Shown one piece after another: positions 24,350-32,696 of a stretch of DNA of 47,207 bases. Origin of the DNA: CAG-841 sp963614875 (GTDB taxonomy: Bacteria; Bacillota; Clostridia; Oscillospirales; CAG-272); NCBI GenBank assembly GCA_963614875.1, contig CAVEFC010000007.1:1-47207 (forward strand), read 5' to 3'. The translations under genes and the position numbers were made by a program. The notes under the pieces are model-generated. The model worked only from the letters and a program-made list of their open reading frames with translations. It had not been told where the DNA came from and searched no databases. Positions within the stretch are counted from its first letter, which is position 1; each line of letters opens with the position of its first letter.

Positions 24350-24982
24350 ATGAAAAAAGGTATCATCGGTAAGAAAATCGGCATGACGCAGATTTTCGAC
24401 GAGGCCGGAAATGTGGTTCCGGTCACGGTAATCGAGGCAGGTCCCTGTGTTGTCGTTCAGAAGAAGACAACCGAAACCGACGGCTATGACAGCGTTCAGC
24501 TCGGTTTTGAGGACATTGCCGACAAGAAGCTCACAAAGCCTGTGGCAGGTCATTTTGCCAAAGCAGGCGTTGCGGCTAAAAGACATCTCAAGGAGTTCCG
24601 TCTTGACGGCGCAAAGGAAATGAACGTAGGCGACATCGTTGCAGCCGATACGTTCGCTGCGGGCGACAGAGTTGATGTCACTGGCATCACAAAAGGTCGC
24701 GGCTATTCCGGCGTTATAAAGAGATGGAATTGCCACAAGCTCAGAATGACGCACGGCGTAGGCCCTGTTCACCGTCAACCCGGTTCAATGGGCGCAAACT
24801 CATCTCCGTCGCGTATATTCAAAAACAAAAAGATGGCTGGTCAGTACGGTAACGAACAGGTTACGGTACAGAACCTTAACGTAGTACGTGTTGACGTTGA
24901 AAAGAACCTCATCGCAGTCAAGGGCGCAATCCCCGGCGCGAAGGGCGGAATCGTATTCATTCGCAACACGGTTAAAGGCTGA
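24350..24982 (+). CDS. rplC: 50S ribosomal protein L3
   Basis: Large-subunit core protein near the peptidyl transferase centre and the sarcin-ricin loop. The 210 residues start MKKGIIGKKIGMTQIF and include the rRNA-binding stretch GSMGANSSPSRIFKNKKMAG. ATG 24350 is set by CAGGAGG 7-8 nt upstream; an in-frame start at 24308 falls in the intergenic hairpin and lacks a ribosome site. Confidence 0.97.
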   Translation: MKKGIIGKKIGMTQIFDEAGNVVPVTVIEAGPCVVVQKKTTETDGYDSVQLGFEDIADKKLTKPVAGHFAKAGVAAKRHLKEFRLDGAKEMNVGDIVAADTFAAGDRVDVTGITKGRGYSGVIKRWNCHKLRMTHGVGPVHRQPGSMGANSSPSRIFKNKKMAGQYGNEQVTVQNLNVVRVDVEKNLIAVKGAIPGAKGGIVFIRNTVKG

Positions 24983-24999
24983 GAAGGAGGAACGACACA

Positions 25000-25623
25000 A
25001 TGGCTGAAATGAAAGTTTTGGACATGTCCGGTGCTCAGGTTGGCACAATTGACCTCTGCGACTCCGTGTTTGCGGTTGAAGTCAACGAAGCTATCCTTCA
25101 TGCAGCGGTCAGAATGTACCTTCTCAATCAAAGACAGGGTACACAGTCTGCTCTTACGAGAACAGAAGTTTCCGGCGGCGGTAAGAAACCGTGGCGCCAG
25201 AAGGGAACAGGCAGAGCAAGACAGGGCAGCACGCGTGCTCCTCAGTGGACGCACGGCGGCGTTGTATTTGCCCCGAAGCCCAGATCCTACCGCACGGCAA
25301 TGAACAAGAAGACAAGACAGCTCGCTATAAAGGGCGCTCTTTCTTCAAAGGTTTCCGGCGGAGAGTTCGTTTGCGTTGACGCTATCACGGCAAGCGAATA
25401 CAAAACAAAGACAATGGTGAATATGCTCAAGGCTATCGGCGCTGAAGGAAAGGCACTTGTTGTTCTTTCCGAAAAGAACGATATGGTAGTCCGCAGCCTT
25501 GCAAACATTCCCGGCGTTAAGACGGCGTATGCGAACACAATCAATGTGTACGACATTCTTAACTGTGACAAGCTTGTTATGGCTAAGGGCGCGGTCGAAC
25601 AGATCACGGAGGTGTATGCATAA
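25000..25623 (+). CDS. rplD: 50S ribosomal protein L4
   Basis: Lines the peptide exit tunnel; in proteobacteria it also autoregulates the S10 operon. Of 207 residues, the extended tunnel loop is visible as GGGKKPWRQKGTGRARQG (about 60-77). The stop (TAATG) overlaps the rplW start. The preceding leader with a terminator makes L4 a candidate regulator, by analogy only. Confidence 0.97.
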   Translation: MAEMKVLDMSGAQVGTIDLCDSVFAVEVNEAILHAAVRMYLLNQRQGTQSALTRTEVSGGGKKPWRQKGTGRARQGSTRAPQWTHGGVVFAPKPRSYRTAMNKKTRQLAIKGALSSKVSGGEFVCVDAITASEYKTKTMVNMLKAIGAEGKALVVLSEKNDMVVRSLANIPGVKTAYANTINVYDILNCDKLVMAKGAVEQITEVYA

Positions 25624-25922
25624 TGAAAACGGCTCATGATATTATAATCAGACCGATCATTTCGGAAGCAAGCCTTGACGGAACAAAGACGAAGAAATAC
25701 ACGTTTGAAGTTCTTCGCAGCGTCACAAAGCCCGAAATCGCAAGCGCGGTTGAAGCGGTTTTCGACGGTGTTAAGGTAGCGTCCGTTAATACGGTCAGCG
25801 TAAAGAGCAAACCGAAGTCACTCGGCGGTCACAAGCCCGGTGCAACAAGAACATGGAAGAAAGCAATCGTCACTCTTACAAAGGATTCCAAGACGATAGC
25901 ATTCTTCGACGGAATGATCTAA
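25623..25922 (+). CDS. rplW: 50S ribosomal protein L23
   Basis: Sits at the exit tunnel mouth and docks SRP and trigger factor. The 99 residues start DIIIRPIISEAS and contain the basic loop KSKPKSLGGHKPGATRTWKK. Overlaps rplD by 1 nt (TAATG). Confidence 0.96.
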   Translation: MKTAHDIIIRPIISEASLDGTKTKKYTFEVLRSVTKPEIASAVEAVFDGVKVASVNTVSVKSKPKSLGGHKPGATRTWKKAIVTLTKDSKTIAFFDGMI

Positions 25923-25940
25923 TGAGGAGGAGCAGCGAAA

Positions 25941-26774
25941 ATGGCAACAGTAAAATATAATCCTACGACTCCCGGCAGAAGAGGAATGACGGTTCCGGAT
26001 TTTGCGGAAATCACAAAGTTCACTCCCGAGAAGAGCCTTCTTACAGTTAAGAAAAAGCATGCCGGAAGAAACAGCTACGGCAAAATCACCGTTCGTCATC
26101 ACGGCGGCGGCAACAAGCAGAAATACAGAATAATCGATTTCAAGCGCGATTATTTTGAAGGCGCGGCAAAGGTTATCGGCGTTGAATACGATCCCAACCG
26201 CACTGCTTACATCGCTCTCATTCAGTATGAAAGCGGCGAAAAGAAGTATATCATCGCTCCCGTAGGTCTTACGGACGGCGATATGATATATTCCGGAGCG
26301 GAAGCCGACATCAAACCCGGCAACACGCTTCCCATAGAAAAGATACCCGTAGGTACATTTATCTACAACATTGAACTTTACGCAGGCAAGGGCGGTCAGC
26401 TCGTTCGCAGTGCGGGAAGCGCGGCTCAGCTTATGGCGAAAGAAAACGGCATGGCTCAGGTAAGACTTCCTTCGGGCGAAGTAAGACTTATTCACCTTGA
26501 TTGCAAAGCGACAATCGGTCAGGTTTCCAACATCGATCACGAAAACGTCAAGGTCGGTAAAGCAGGTAAGACGCGTCACAGAGGCGTTCGTCCTACGGTA
26601 CGCGGTTCGGTAATGAACCCCTGCGATCACCCTCACGGCGGCGGTGAAGGTAAGTCACCTATCGGTCGTCCCACTCCCGTTACTCCTTGGGGCAAGCCCA
26701 CAATGGGTTATAAGACGAGAGACAAGAAGGCAAGAACCGAAAAGTTCATTGTAAAACACAGAAACGGTAAATAA
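25941..26774 (+). CDS. rplB: 50S ribosomal protein L2
   Basis: Primary 23S rRNA-binding protein needed for subunit joining and the peptidyl transferase centre. The 277 residues contain RHHGGGNKQKYRIIDFKR near 53-70 and the C-terminal HPHGGGEGKSPIGR loop with its conserved histidines. Normal length; GAGGAGGAG precedes the ATG. Confidence 0.97.
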   Translation: MATVKYNPTTPGRRGMTVPDFAEITKFTPEKSLLTVKKKHAGRNSYGKITVRHHGGGNKQKYRIIDFKRDYFEGAAKVIGVEYDPNRTAYIALIQYESGEKKYIIAPVGLTDGDMIYSGAEADIKPGNTLPIEKIPVGTFIYNIELYAGKGGQLVRSAGSAAQLMAKENGMAQVRLPSGEVRLIHLDCKATIGQVSNIDHENVKVGKAGKTRHRGVRPTVRGSVMNPCDHPHGGGEGKSPIGRPTPVTPWGKPTMGYKTRDKKARTEKFIVKHRNGK

Positions 26775-26787
26775 GGAGGCATAAGAA

Positions 26788-27063
26788 ATGAGCAGAAGCT
26801 TGAAAAAAGGACCTTTCGTTGAAGAAAAGCTTTATTCCAGAGTTGAAGCCATGAATAAAGCCGGAGAGAAAAAGGTCGTTAAAACATGGTCGCGTGCTTC
26901 CGTTATCTTCCCCGAATTCGTCGGACACACAATAGCCGTTCACGACGGAAGAAAACACGTTCCGGTTTATGTGACGGAGGATATGGTAGGACATCGCCTC
27001 GGCGAGTTCGCTCCCACCCGTACCTTCCGCGGACATTCCGGTTCAAAAACATCAAACACCTAA
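26788..27063 (+). CDS. rpsS: 30S ribosomal protein S19
   Basis: Head protein binding 16S rRNA with S13. The 91 residues begin SRSLKKGPFVEEKL and include WSRASVIFPEFVGHTIAVHD and the C-terminal FAPTRTFRGHSG. Standard length; AAGGAGG upstream. Confidence 0.97.
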   Translation: MSRSLKKGPFVEEKLYSRVEAMNKAGEKKVVKTWSRASVIFPEFVGHTIAVHDGRKHVPVYVTEDMVGHRLGEFAPTRTFRGHSGSKTSNT

Positions 27064-27092
27064 TGTACGAGCTAAGGAGGAAATAAGTTATT

Positions 27093-27428
27093 ATGGAAGC
27101 AAGAGCATATCTTAAATATGCCAGAATTTCCCCGCGCAAAGTACAGATAGTGCTTGACCTTATCAGAGGTAAGGATGCGGGAACCGCAATGGCAATACTC
27201 AAAAACACTCCCAAGTCGGCAAGCGAATATCTTGTAAAGCTGCTTAAGAGCGCAATTGCAAACGCCGAAAACAATTTCGGTATGGACGCAAGCAAGCTTT
27301 ACGTATCCGAATGCTTCGTTTGCCCCGGCCCCACGCTTAAAAGACTTCTTCCGCGTGCCAAGGGCAGTGCAGACAGACTCCTCAAGAGATCGTCCCACGT
27401 TACGATCGCTGTGAAGGAAAGAGCTTAA
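27093..27428 (+). CDS. rplV: 50S ribosomal protein L22
   Basis: Exit-tunnel protein. The 111 residues show AYLKYARISPRKVQIVLDLI and the long beta-hairpin region CPGPTLKRLLPRAKGSADRL (about 75-95) that reaches the tunnel. An ATG 9-12 nt after AAGGAGGAAATA. Confidence 0.97.
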   Translation: MEARAYLKYARISPRKVQIVLDLIRGKDAGTAMAILKNTPKSASEYLVKLLKSAIANAENNFGMDASKLYVSECFVCPGPTLKRLLPRAKGSADRLLKRSSHVTIAVKERA

Positions 27429-27445
27429 GAGAGGGAGGACGAAAA

Positions 27446-28252
27446 ATGGGTCAGAAAGTTAATCCGCACGGTCTTCGTGTCGGTGTAATCAAGGATTGGG
27501 ATTCGAGATGGTTCGCAGATGACAAAACATTCGGTGACACGCTCGTATCTGACTACAAACTGAGAAAGTATCTCAAAGAGAAGCTTTACTCCGCAGGCGT
27601 TCCGAAGATAGAAATCGAACGCACGCCCCAGAACGTAAAGGTTCTCATCCACTGTGCTAAGCCCGGTGTTGTTATCGGTCGCGGCGGCGCTGAAATCGAA
27701 AAGCTCCGTCTTGAAATCGAAAAGCTCGTCGGCAAGCCTGCTCTCGTCAACGTTGCGGAGGTTAAATCTCCCGACCTCGACGCTCAGCTTGTTGCGGAAA
27801 GCATCGCAGCACAGCTCGAAAAGAGAATTGCGTTCCGTCGTGCCATGAAACAGGCTATCGGCAGAACGATGAGACTCGGTGCAAAGGGAATAAAGATTTC
27901 CTGCGGCGGACGTCTTAACGGCGCCGAAATCGCAAGAACCGAGCATTACCACGAAGGTACGATTCCGCTTCAGACGATTCGCGCCGATATCGACTACGGT
28001 TTTGCGGAAGCAAACACAACCTACGGCAAGATAGGCATCAAGTGCTGGATCTACAAGGGCGAAATCCTTGCAGACAAGATGGCTAAGGGCTATGTTCCTT
28101 CCGAAAGACCTCGTGACGGCAGAAGAAACGACAGAGGCGACCGCAAGGGCGGAGATCGCAGAAACGGTGATCGCAAGCCGAACTTCGCGGGAAGCAATCG
28201 TGCTCCCAGACAGCAGCACAGAGACGGAGGCGATAAAAATGTTAATGCCTAA
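27446..28252 (+). CDS. rpsC: 30S ribosomal protein S3, with basic C-terminal tail
   Basis: Head protein at the mRNA entry channel with helicase function. The 268 residues include the start MGQKVNPHGLRVG, a KH domain with GVVIGRGGAEIEKLR, and the S3 C-terminal domain. After about residue 225 the chain becomes a repetitive Arg/Gly/Asp-rich disordered tail (RNDRGDRKGGDRRNGDRK). The gene overlaps rplP by 14 nt. Confidence 0.96.
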   Translation: MGQKVNPHGLRVGVIKDWDSRWFADDKTFGDTLVSDYKLRKYLKEKLYSAGVPKIEIERTPQNVKVLIHCAKPGVVIGRGGAEIEKLRLEIEKLVGKPALVNVAEVKSPDLDAQLVAESIAAQLEKRIAFRRAMKQAIGRTMRLGAKGIKISCGGRLNGAEIARTEHYHEGTIPLQTIRADIDYGFAEANTTYGKIGIKCWIYKGEILADKMAKGYVPSERPRDGRRNDRGDRKGGDRRNGDRKPNFAGSNRAPRQQHRDGGDKNVNA

Positions 28253-28661
28253 AAGAGTTAAATACAGACGTGTGCAGCGCGGACGTCTGAAGGGCAAGGC
28301 TACAAGAGGCAACACCGTAACATACGGAACGTACGGTCTTGCGGCGCTTGAACCCGCTTGGATCACAAGCAACCAGATAGAAGCAGCCCGTATCGCTATG
28401 ACGCGTTACATCAAGCGTGGCGGTCAGGTATGGATAAAAATCTTCCCGGATAAGCCGATAACGGAAAAGCCCGCTGAAACCCGAATGGGTTCCGGTAAAG
28501 GTTCTCCCGAATACTGGGTTGCAGTTGTTAAGCCGGGCAGAGTTATGTTTGAGATGGACGGCGTAAGCGAAGCAGACGCAAAGGAAGCTATGCGTCTTGC
28601 GGCGAACAAGCTCCCTATCAAATGTAAGTTTGTAAAGAAAGAAGAAGCAGAGGAGGAATAA
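28239..28661 (+). CDS. rplP: 50S ribosomal protein L16
   Basis: Binds at the A-site side of the large subunit. The 140 residues start MLMPKRVKYRRVQRGR and contain ALEPAWITSNQIEAARIAM and GGQVWIKIFPDKP. ATG 28239, 8 nt after GGAGG and inside the 3' end of rpsC, gives the family start. A longer in-frame opening at 28068 is only rpsC sequence. A Glu-rich tail ends the protein. Confidence 0.97.
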   Translation: MLMPKRVKYRRVQRGRLKGKATRGNTVTYGTYGLAALEPAWITSNQIEAARIAMTRYIKRGGQVWIKIFPDKPITEKPAETRMGSGKGSPEYWVAVVKPGRVMFEMDGVSEADAKEAMRLAANKLPIKCKFVKKEEAEEE

Positions 28662-28665
28662 TACA

Positions 28666-28857
28666 GTGAAAGCAGCAGAACTTAAAACAATGACTTCCGC
28701 TGAACTCGACGCGAAGCTCAAGGAGCTTAAAGCTGAGCTGTTCAACCTTCGCTTCCAGCACGCGATAAACCAGCTTGACAATCCCCACAAGATTACGGAA
28801 ACCAAGAGGGACATCGCGAGAGTTATGACAGTCCTTCGCGAGAAGAACGAACAGTAA
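28666..28857 (+). CDS. rpmC: 50S ribosomal protein L29
   Basis: Exit-tunnel protein near L23. The 63 residues begin MKAAELKTMTSAEL and contain LFNLRFQHAINQLDNP. GTG start with AGGAGG 9 nt upstream. Confidence 0.96.
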   Translation: MKAAELKTMTSAELDAKLKELKAELFNLRFQHAINQLDNPHKITETKRDIARVMTVLREKNEQ

Positions 28858-28877
28858 TCTGAGAGAGGAGAAATGTC

Positions 28878-29144
28878 ATGAGTGAAGTAACAGAGAGAAA
28901 TCTCAGAAAAACGAGAGTCGGCAAGGTCGTAAGCGACAAGATGGACAAAACGATCGTTGTTGCTATCGAAGACAACGTTAAGCACCCCAAGTACGGCAAA
29001 GTCGTCAAAAGAACGGTAAAGCTCAAAGCTCACGATGAGAACAATGAGTGCGCCGTCGGCGACAAGGTCAGCGTAATGGAAACAAGACCCCTTTCAAAAG
29101 ACAAGAGATGGCGTCTGGTTTCCATAATCGAAAAAGCAAAATAA
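28878..29144 (+). CDS. rpsQ: 30S ribosomal protein S17
   Basis: Primary 16S rRNA 5'-domain binder. The 88 residues contain RKTRVGKVVSDKMDKTIVV, HPKYGKVVKR and ETRPLSKDKRWRLV, all standard for the family. Last gene of the S10 part; a large hairpin separates it from rplN. Confidence 0.97.
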   Translation: MSEVTERNLRKTRVGKVVSDKMDKTIVVAIEDNVKHPKYGKVVKRTVKLKAHDENNECAVGDKVSVMETRPLSKDKRWRLVSIIEKAK

Positions 29145-29145
29145 A

Positions 29146-29198
29146 ATTCACAGTGCAGGGCTGGAGCGGCGGATCGCCGCAGCCTGTGAGATGTGAAT
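29146..29198 (+). promoter_or_regulatory. Long nested hairpin at the S10/spc operon boundary
   Basis: Nested stems from outside in: ATTCACA/TGTGAAT, CAGG(G)CT/AGCCTG, GCGGCG/CGCCGC with a GAT loop. It fills the rpsQ-rplN gap (72 nt) and ends 4 nt before the AGGAGG of rplN. Position and extent suggest an RNA control or processing site; no T-run follows, so it is not an obvious terminator. Confidence 0.55.
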
Positions 29199-29216
29199 GC
29201 TAAGGAGGAAAGCACA

Positions 29217-29585
29217 GTGATACAACAGCAATCGCTTATGAAAGTCGCCGACAATACCGGCGCAAAAGAACTTATGTGTATTCGTGTGCTCGGCGGTACC
29301 GGAAGAAGATATGCCGGTGTCGGAGATGTTGTGGTCGCGGCTGTCAAAAAGGCAGCTCCCGGCGGTCAGGTAAAGAAGGGCGAGGTCGTAAAGGCTGTAA
29401 TCGTCCGTACCGTTAAGGGCATCAAACGTCCTGACGGCTCTACCCTCAGATTCGACGAGAACGCGGCTGTAATCATCAAGGATGACAAAACGCCGAGAGG
29501 CACGCGTATATTTGGACCTGTAGCAAGAGAGCTCAGAGATAAGGACTATCTTAAAATCCTTTCTCTCGCACCCGAAGTACTTTAA
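29217..29585 (+). CDS. rplN: 50S ribosomal protein L14
   Basis: Inter-subunit bridge protein. The 122 residues start MIQQQSLMKVADNTGAKEL and hold GRRYAGVGDVVVAAVKKA and DDKTPRGTRIFGPVARELR. Start is GTG 29217 with AAGGAGG 8-9 nt upstream; an in-frame ATG at 29193 lies within the hairpin arm. Confidence 0.97.
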   Translation: MIQQQSLMKVADNTGAKELMCIRVLGGTGRRYAGVGDVVVAAVKKAAPGGQVKKGEVVKAVIVRTVKGIKRPDGSTLRFDENAAVIIKDDKTPRGTRIFGPVARELRDKDYLKILSLAPEVL

Positions 29586-29600
29586 TGGAGGAATCTTAAA

Positions 29601-29939
29601 ATGAAAATGCATATCAAAAAAGACGATACCGTTATTGTTATTTCCGGTGACGACAAGGGCGTCAAGGGCAAGGTAATGGCGGTATCTCCCGAAGAGGGCA
29701 AGGTTATCGTTGAAAAAGTAAACGTACAGACCAAGCACGTTAAAGCAAGAAATCAGAACGATCCCAGCGGCATAATGAAGGTCGAGGGCGCGCTCTATGC
29801 AGATAAGGTTATGCTTTATTGCGATAAGTGCAAGGCAGGTCGCCGCGTAAAGACGCTTGTTGAAACAACAACGGACAAGAACGGCAAGACCAAAAAGACA
29901 AAAACCCGCGTTTGCGCAAAATGCGGAAGCAAGTTTTAA
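29601..29939 (+). CDS. rplX: 50S ribosomal protein L24 with two CxxC motifs
   Basis: Assembly-initiator protein with an N-terminal KOW domain (KKDDTVIVISGDDKGVKGKV). The 112-residue chain has CDKC (74-77) and CAKC (105-108), which could form a zinc site; many L24 proteins lack one. GGAGG upstream of the ATG; 15 nt after rplN. Confidence 0.96.
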   Translation: MKMHIKKDDTVIVISGDDKGVKGKVMAVSPEEGKVIVEKVNVQTKHVKARNQNDPSGIMKVEGALYADKVMLYCDKCKAGRRVKTLVETTTDKNGKTKKTKTRVCAKCGSKF

Positions 29940-29954
29940 TGGAGGTAAGATGAA

Positions 29955-30497
29955 ATGGCAGCAAGATTGAAAGAATTTTATAAAGCCGAAGTCGCTCCGG
30001 AACTTGCAAAACAGTTTTCGTACAAGAGCCCGATGCAGATACCGAGATTTGATAAGATCGTTATCAACATGGGCTGCGGCGAAGGCAAGGACAACCCGAA
30101 GGTTATTGACCTCGCTGTCGGTTATCTTACCGATATCACAGGTCAGAAAGCCGTACCCACATTCGCAAAGAAGTCGGTAGCAAACTTCAAGGTAAGAGCC
30201 GGAATGAAAATCGGCGCAAAGGTTACGCTCCGCGGTGACAGAATGTTTGAATTCATGGACAGACTGTTCAACCTCGCGCTTCCCCGCGTCCGTGACTTCC
30301 GCGGTATCAATCCCAACGCTTTCGACGGCCGCGGCAACTACTCGCTCGGTCTTAAAGAGCAGCTCATCTTCCCCGAAATCGAATACGACAAGGTAGAGAA
30401 GATAATGGGTATGGATATTACCTTTGTTACGACTGCAACAACAGACGAAGAAGCAAAGACGCTCCTCACACTGATGGGCGCTCCCTTTGCAAAATAA
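29955..30497 (+). CDS. rplE: 50S ribosomal protein L5
   Basis: 5S rRNA-binding protein. The 180 residues show IPRFDKIVINMGCGEG, TFAKKSVANFKVRAGM, RVRDFRGINPNAFDGRGNYS and GMDITFVTTATTDEEA, all conserved. Normal length and spacing between rplX and rpsN. Confidence 0.97.
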   Translation: MAARLKEFYKAEVAPELAKQFSYKSPMQIPRFDKIVINMGCGEGKDNPKVIDLAVGYLTDITGQKAVPTFAKKSVANFKVRAGMKIGAKVTLRGDRMFEFMDRLFNLALPRVRDFRGINPNAFDGRGNYSLGLKEQLIFPEIEYDKVEKIMGMDITFVTTATTDEEAKTLLTLMGAPFAK

Positions 30498-30511
30498 TGG
30501 GGGTAAAATAA

Positions 30512-30697
30512 ATGGCAAGAACAGCATTAAAACTCAAACAGCAGAAGCCTCAGAAGTATTCCACAAGAGAATACACAAGATGCAAAATCTGCGGCAGACC
30601 TCACGCATATCTCCGTAAATACGGCATTTGCAGAATCTGCTTCCGTGAGCTTGCTTACAAGGGTCAGATACCCGGCGTAAAGAAATCAAGCTGGTAA
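30512..30697 (+). CDS. rpsN: 30S ribosomal protein S14, type Z
   Basis: Zinc-binding short S14. The 61 residues contain Cys24, Cys27, Cys40 and Cys43 (CKICGRPHAYLRKYGICRIC) and end with the family GQIPGVKKSSW. A 136-nt gap with three hairpins separates it from rpsH. Confidence 0.97.
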   Translation: MARTALKLKQQKPQKYSTREYTRCKICGRPHAYLRKYGICRICFRELAYKGQIPGVKKSSW

Positions 30698-30720
30698 TAA
30701 CACGGTAAACGCTCCATCTT

Positions 30721-30815
30721 GTCGGAAGGAAAGCGAAGAGCTTTAACCGCCGACACGCCGCCGGAAAAATTCCGGCAGGCAAGGCGAAGCGCACACACGC
30801 TCCGCGAAAACTTGC
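30721..30815 (+). promoter_or_regulatory. Three consecutive hairpins upstream of rpsH (S8)
   Basis: H1 30721-30754: GTCGG/CCGAC outside AAAGC/GCTTT, with an AAGG/AACCG internal loop. H2 30760-30776: GCCGGAA, AAA, TTCCGGC, perfect. H3 30779-30815: GCAAG/CTTGC outside GCG(a)AGCG / CGCT(c)CGC. The array ends just before the rpsH ribosome site. S8 represses the spc operon in E. coli by binding mRNA, so an S8 target here is possible but not shown. Confidence 0.55.
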
Positions 30816-30833
30816 ATTAAGGAGGAAATAACA

Positions 30834-31232
30834 ATGCAAATCTCAGACGTAATTGCCGATATGCTCACCCGTATCAGAAATGCGAACGACGCAAAGCATG
30901 AAACGGTTGACGTACCCGCTTCCAATATGAAGAAAGCCATTGCTGACATTCTCGTTGCGGAAGGCTACATCAAGAGCTATCAGATCATCGAAGACGGCAG
31001 ACAGGGAATAATCAGAATTACTCTTAAATACGGTAAGGGTAAGACAAAAACCATTCAGGGACTCCGCAGAGTTTCCAAGCCCGGTCTTCGTATTTATTCA
31101 AACTGCGAAGACATGCCCAAGGTCCTCGGCGGACTCGGCATTGCCATCGTATCCACATCAAAGGGTATAATGACCGACAAAAAAGCCCGCGAGCTCGGCG
31201 TCGGCGGCGAAATTATCGCCTTTGTCTGGTAA
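30834..31232 (+). CDS. rpsH: 30S ribosomal protein S8
   Basis: 16S rRNA central-domain binder and, in E. coli, the spc operon repressor. The 132 residues start with SDVIADMLTRIRNANDAKH and end with the conserved STSKGIMTDKKARE and GGEIIAFVW. AAGGAGG upstream of the ATG. Confidence 0.97.
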   Translation: MQISDVIADMLTRIRNANDAKHETVDVPASNMKKAIADILVAEGYIKSYQIIEDGRQGIIRITLKYGKGKTKTIQGLRRVSKPGLRIYSNCEDMPKVLGGLGIAIVSTSKGIMTDKKARELGVGGEIIAFVW

Positions 31233-31250
31233 TCGGAGGGAGGAGAGAAT

Positions 31251-31787
31251 ATGTCAAGAATCGGTAGAAAACATATCGCTGTTCCCGCAGGCGTTGACGT
31301 AACGATCAACGGCAGCACGGTTACGGTAAAGGGACCCAAGGGTACTCTTACGGAAACATTCCACTCCGGAATTTCCATAAAAAACGAGGGCGGCTTCATC
31401 GTAGTTGAACGCCCCAATGACGACAAAGAATACAGAGCTTTGCACGGTCTTACGCGCACGCTTATCGCCAATATGGTTGAAGGCGTTACACACGGTTTCT
31501 CAAAAACTCTTGAGATCGTAGGCGTCGGCTACAAAGCGGCGCTCGCAAACAAAACTCTTACTCTTGCACTCGGTTATTCACATCCCATTATCTTCAAAGA
31601 GGAAAATGGCATAACATTTGAAGTACCGAACTCAAACGTAATTGTCGTTCACGGTATCGACAAGCAGGCTGTCGGTCAGATCGCCGCTCAGATCCGTGAA
31701 AAGAGACCGCCTGAACCGTATCTCGGCAAGGGTGTCAAGTATTCCGGCGAAAAGATTCGTCGTAAAGCCGGCAAGACCGGTAAGTAA
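31251..31787 (+). CDS. rplF: 50S ribosomal protein L6
   Basis: Located near the sarcin-ricin loop and factor-binding site. The 178 residues start SRIGRKHIAVPAGVDV and include GLTRTLIANMVEGVTHGF and the C-terminal KRPPEPYLGKGVKYSGEKI. Standard length. Confidence 0.97.
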   Translation: MSRIGRKHIAVPAGVDVTINGSTVTVKGPKGTLTETFHSGISIKNEGGFIVVERPNDDKEYRALHGLTRTLIANMVEGVTHGFSKTLEIVGVGYKAALANKTLTLALGYSHPIIFKEENGITFEVPNSNVIVVHGIDKQAVGQIAAQIREKRPPEPYLGKGVKYSGEKIRRKAGKTGK

Positions 31788-31805
31788 TGAAAGGAGCGGA
31801 CGATC

Positions 31806-32165
31806 ATGGTATCAAGAAAAGACAGCAATAAAGCTCGCCTGACCCGCCATAAGAGAGTCAGAGCGAAAATTTCAGGAACTCCCGAAAGACCGCGCCTTTG
31901 TGTTTACCGTTCTCTCGCAAACATCAGCGCACAGATCATTGATGATGTAAACGGCGTAACACTTGTTTCGGCGTCCTCTCTCGAGAAGGATTTTGAAAAC
32001 TACGGCGGCAACAAGGATGCCGCAAAGCTCGTCGGCAAGAAGGTTGCCGAAAGAGCCCTTGAAAAAGGAATCAAAGATGTAGTATTCGACCGTGGCGGCT
32101 ATGTTTACCACGGAAGAGTAGCATCACTTGCAGACGGAGCCCGCGAGGGCGGTCTCGCATTCTGA
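31806..32165 (+). CDS. rplR: 50S ribosomal protein L18
   Basis: 5S rRNA binder with L5. The 119 residues include RHKRVRAKISGTPERPRL, CVYRSLANISAQIIDD and the C-terminal FDRGGYVYHGRVASLADGAR. The chain begins MVSRKDSNKARLTRH with AAAGGAG upstream. Confidence 0.97.
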   Translation: MVSRKDSNKARLTRHKRVRAKISGTPERPRLCVYRSLANISAQIIDDVNGVTLVSASSLEKDFENYGGNKDAAKLVGKKVAERALEKGIKDVVFDRGGYVYHGRVASLADGAREGGLAF

Positions 32166-32178
32166 TAGGAGGAATAAC

Positions 32179-32682
32179 ATGGCTAAAATAATTGATCCTG
32201 CAACTCTCGAACTTACAGAGAGAACAGTTGCTACAAACCGTGTTTCCAAAACCGTCAAGGGCGGCCGCATCGCTCGTCAGACTGCTATTATGGTAGTCGG
32301 TGACTACAACGGTCACGTTGGCTACGGTCTTGGAAAAGCAAGCGAATATCCCGAAGCTATCCGCAAGGGTATCGAAGACGCAAAGAAAAACATTATTGAA
32401 GTTTCCCTCAAGGGAACGACAATCCCCCACGAAGTTATCGGTCGCTACGGCGCAGCTCAGGTTCTTCTCAAACCCGCTGCTCCCGGTACCGGAGTTCTTG
32501 CCGGCGGCACAGTCCGTGCGGTAGTTGAAATGGCGGGAATAAAAGATATCAGAGCCAAATGCCTGCGTTCAAGCAATCCCACAAACGTAGTTAAGGCTAC
32601 ATTTGAAGGCCTCCGTGCGCTCCGCACAAGAGAACAGGTTGCTGCGGCCCGCGGTATTTCAAGCGAAGATATCAAAGGCTGA
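32179..32682 (+). CDS. rpsE: 30S ribosomal protein S5
   Basis: Decoding-fidelity protein. The 167 residues show the dsRNA-binding-like domain (RIARQTAIMVVGDYNGHVGY) and GRYGAAQVLLKPAAPGTGV. ATG 32179 has TAGGAGG 7 nt upstream; an in-frame ATG at 32128 lies inside rplR without a ribosome site. Confidence 0.97.
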   Translation: MAKIIDPATLELTERTVATNRVSKTVKGGRIARQTAIMVVGDYNGHVGYGLGKASEYPEAIRKGIEDAKKNIIEVSLKGTTIPHEVIGRYGAAQVLLKPAAPGTGVLAGGTVRAVVEMAGIKDIRAKCLRSSNPTNVVKATFEGLRALRTREQVAAARGISSEDIKG

Positions 32683-32696
32683 GGAGGAAAATGAAG

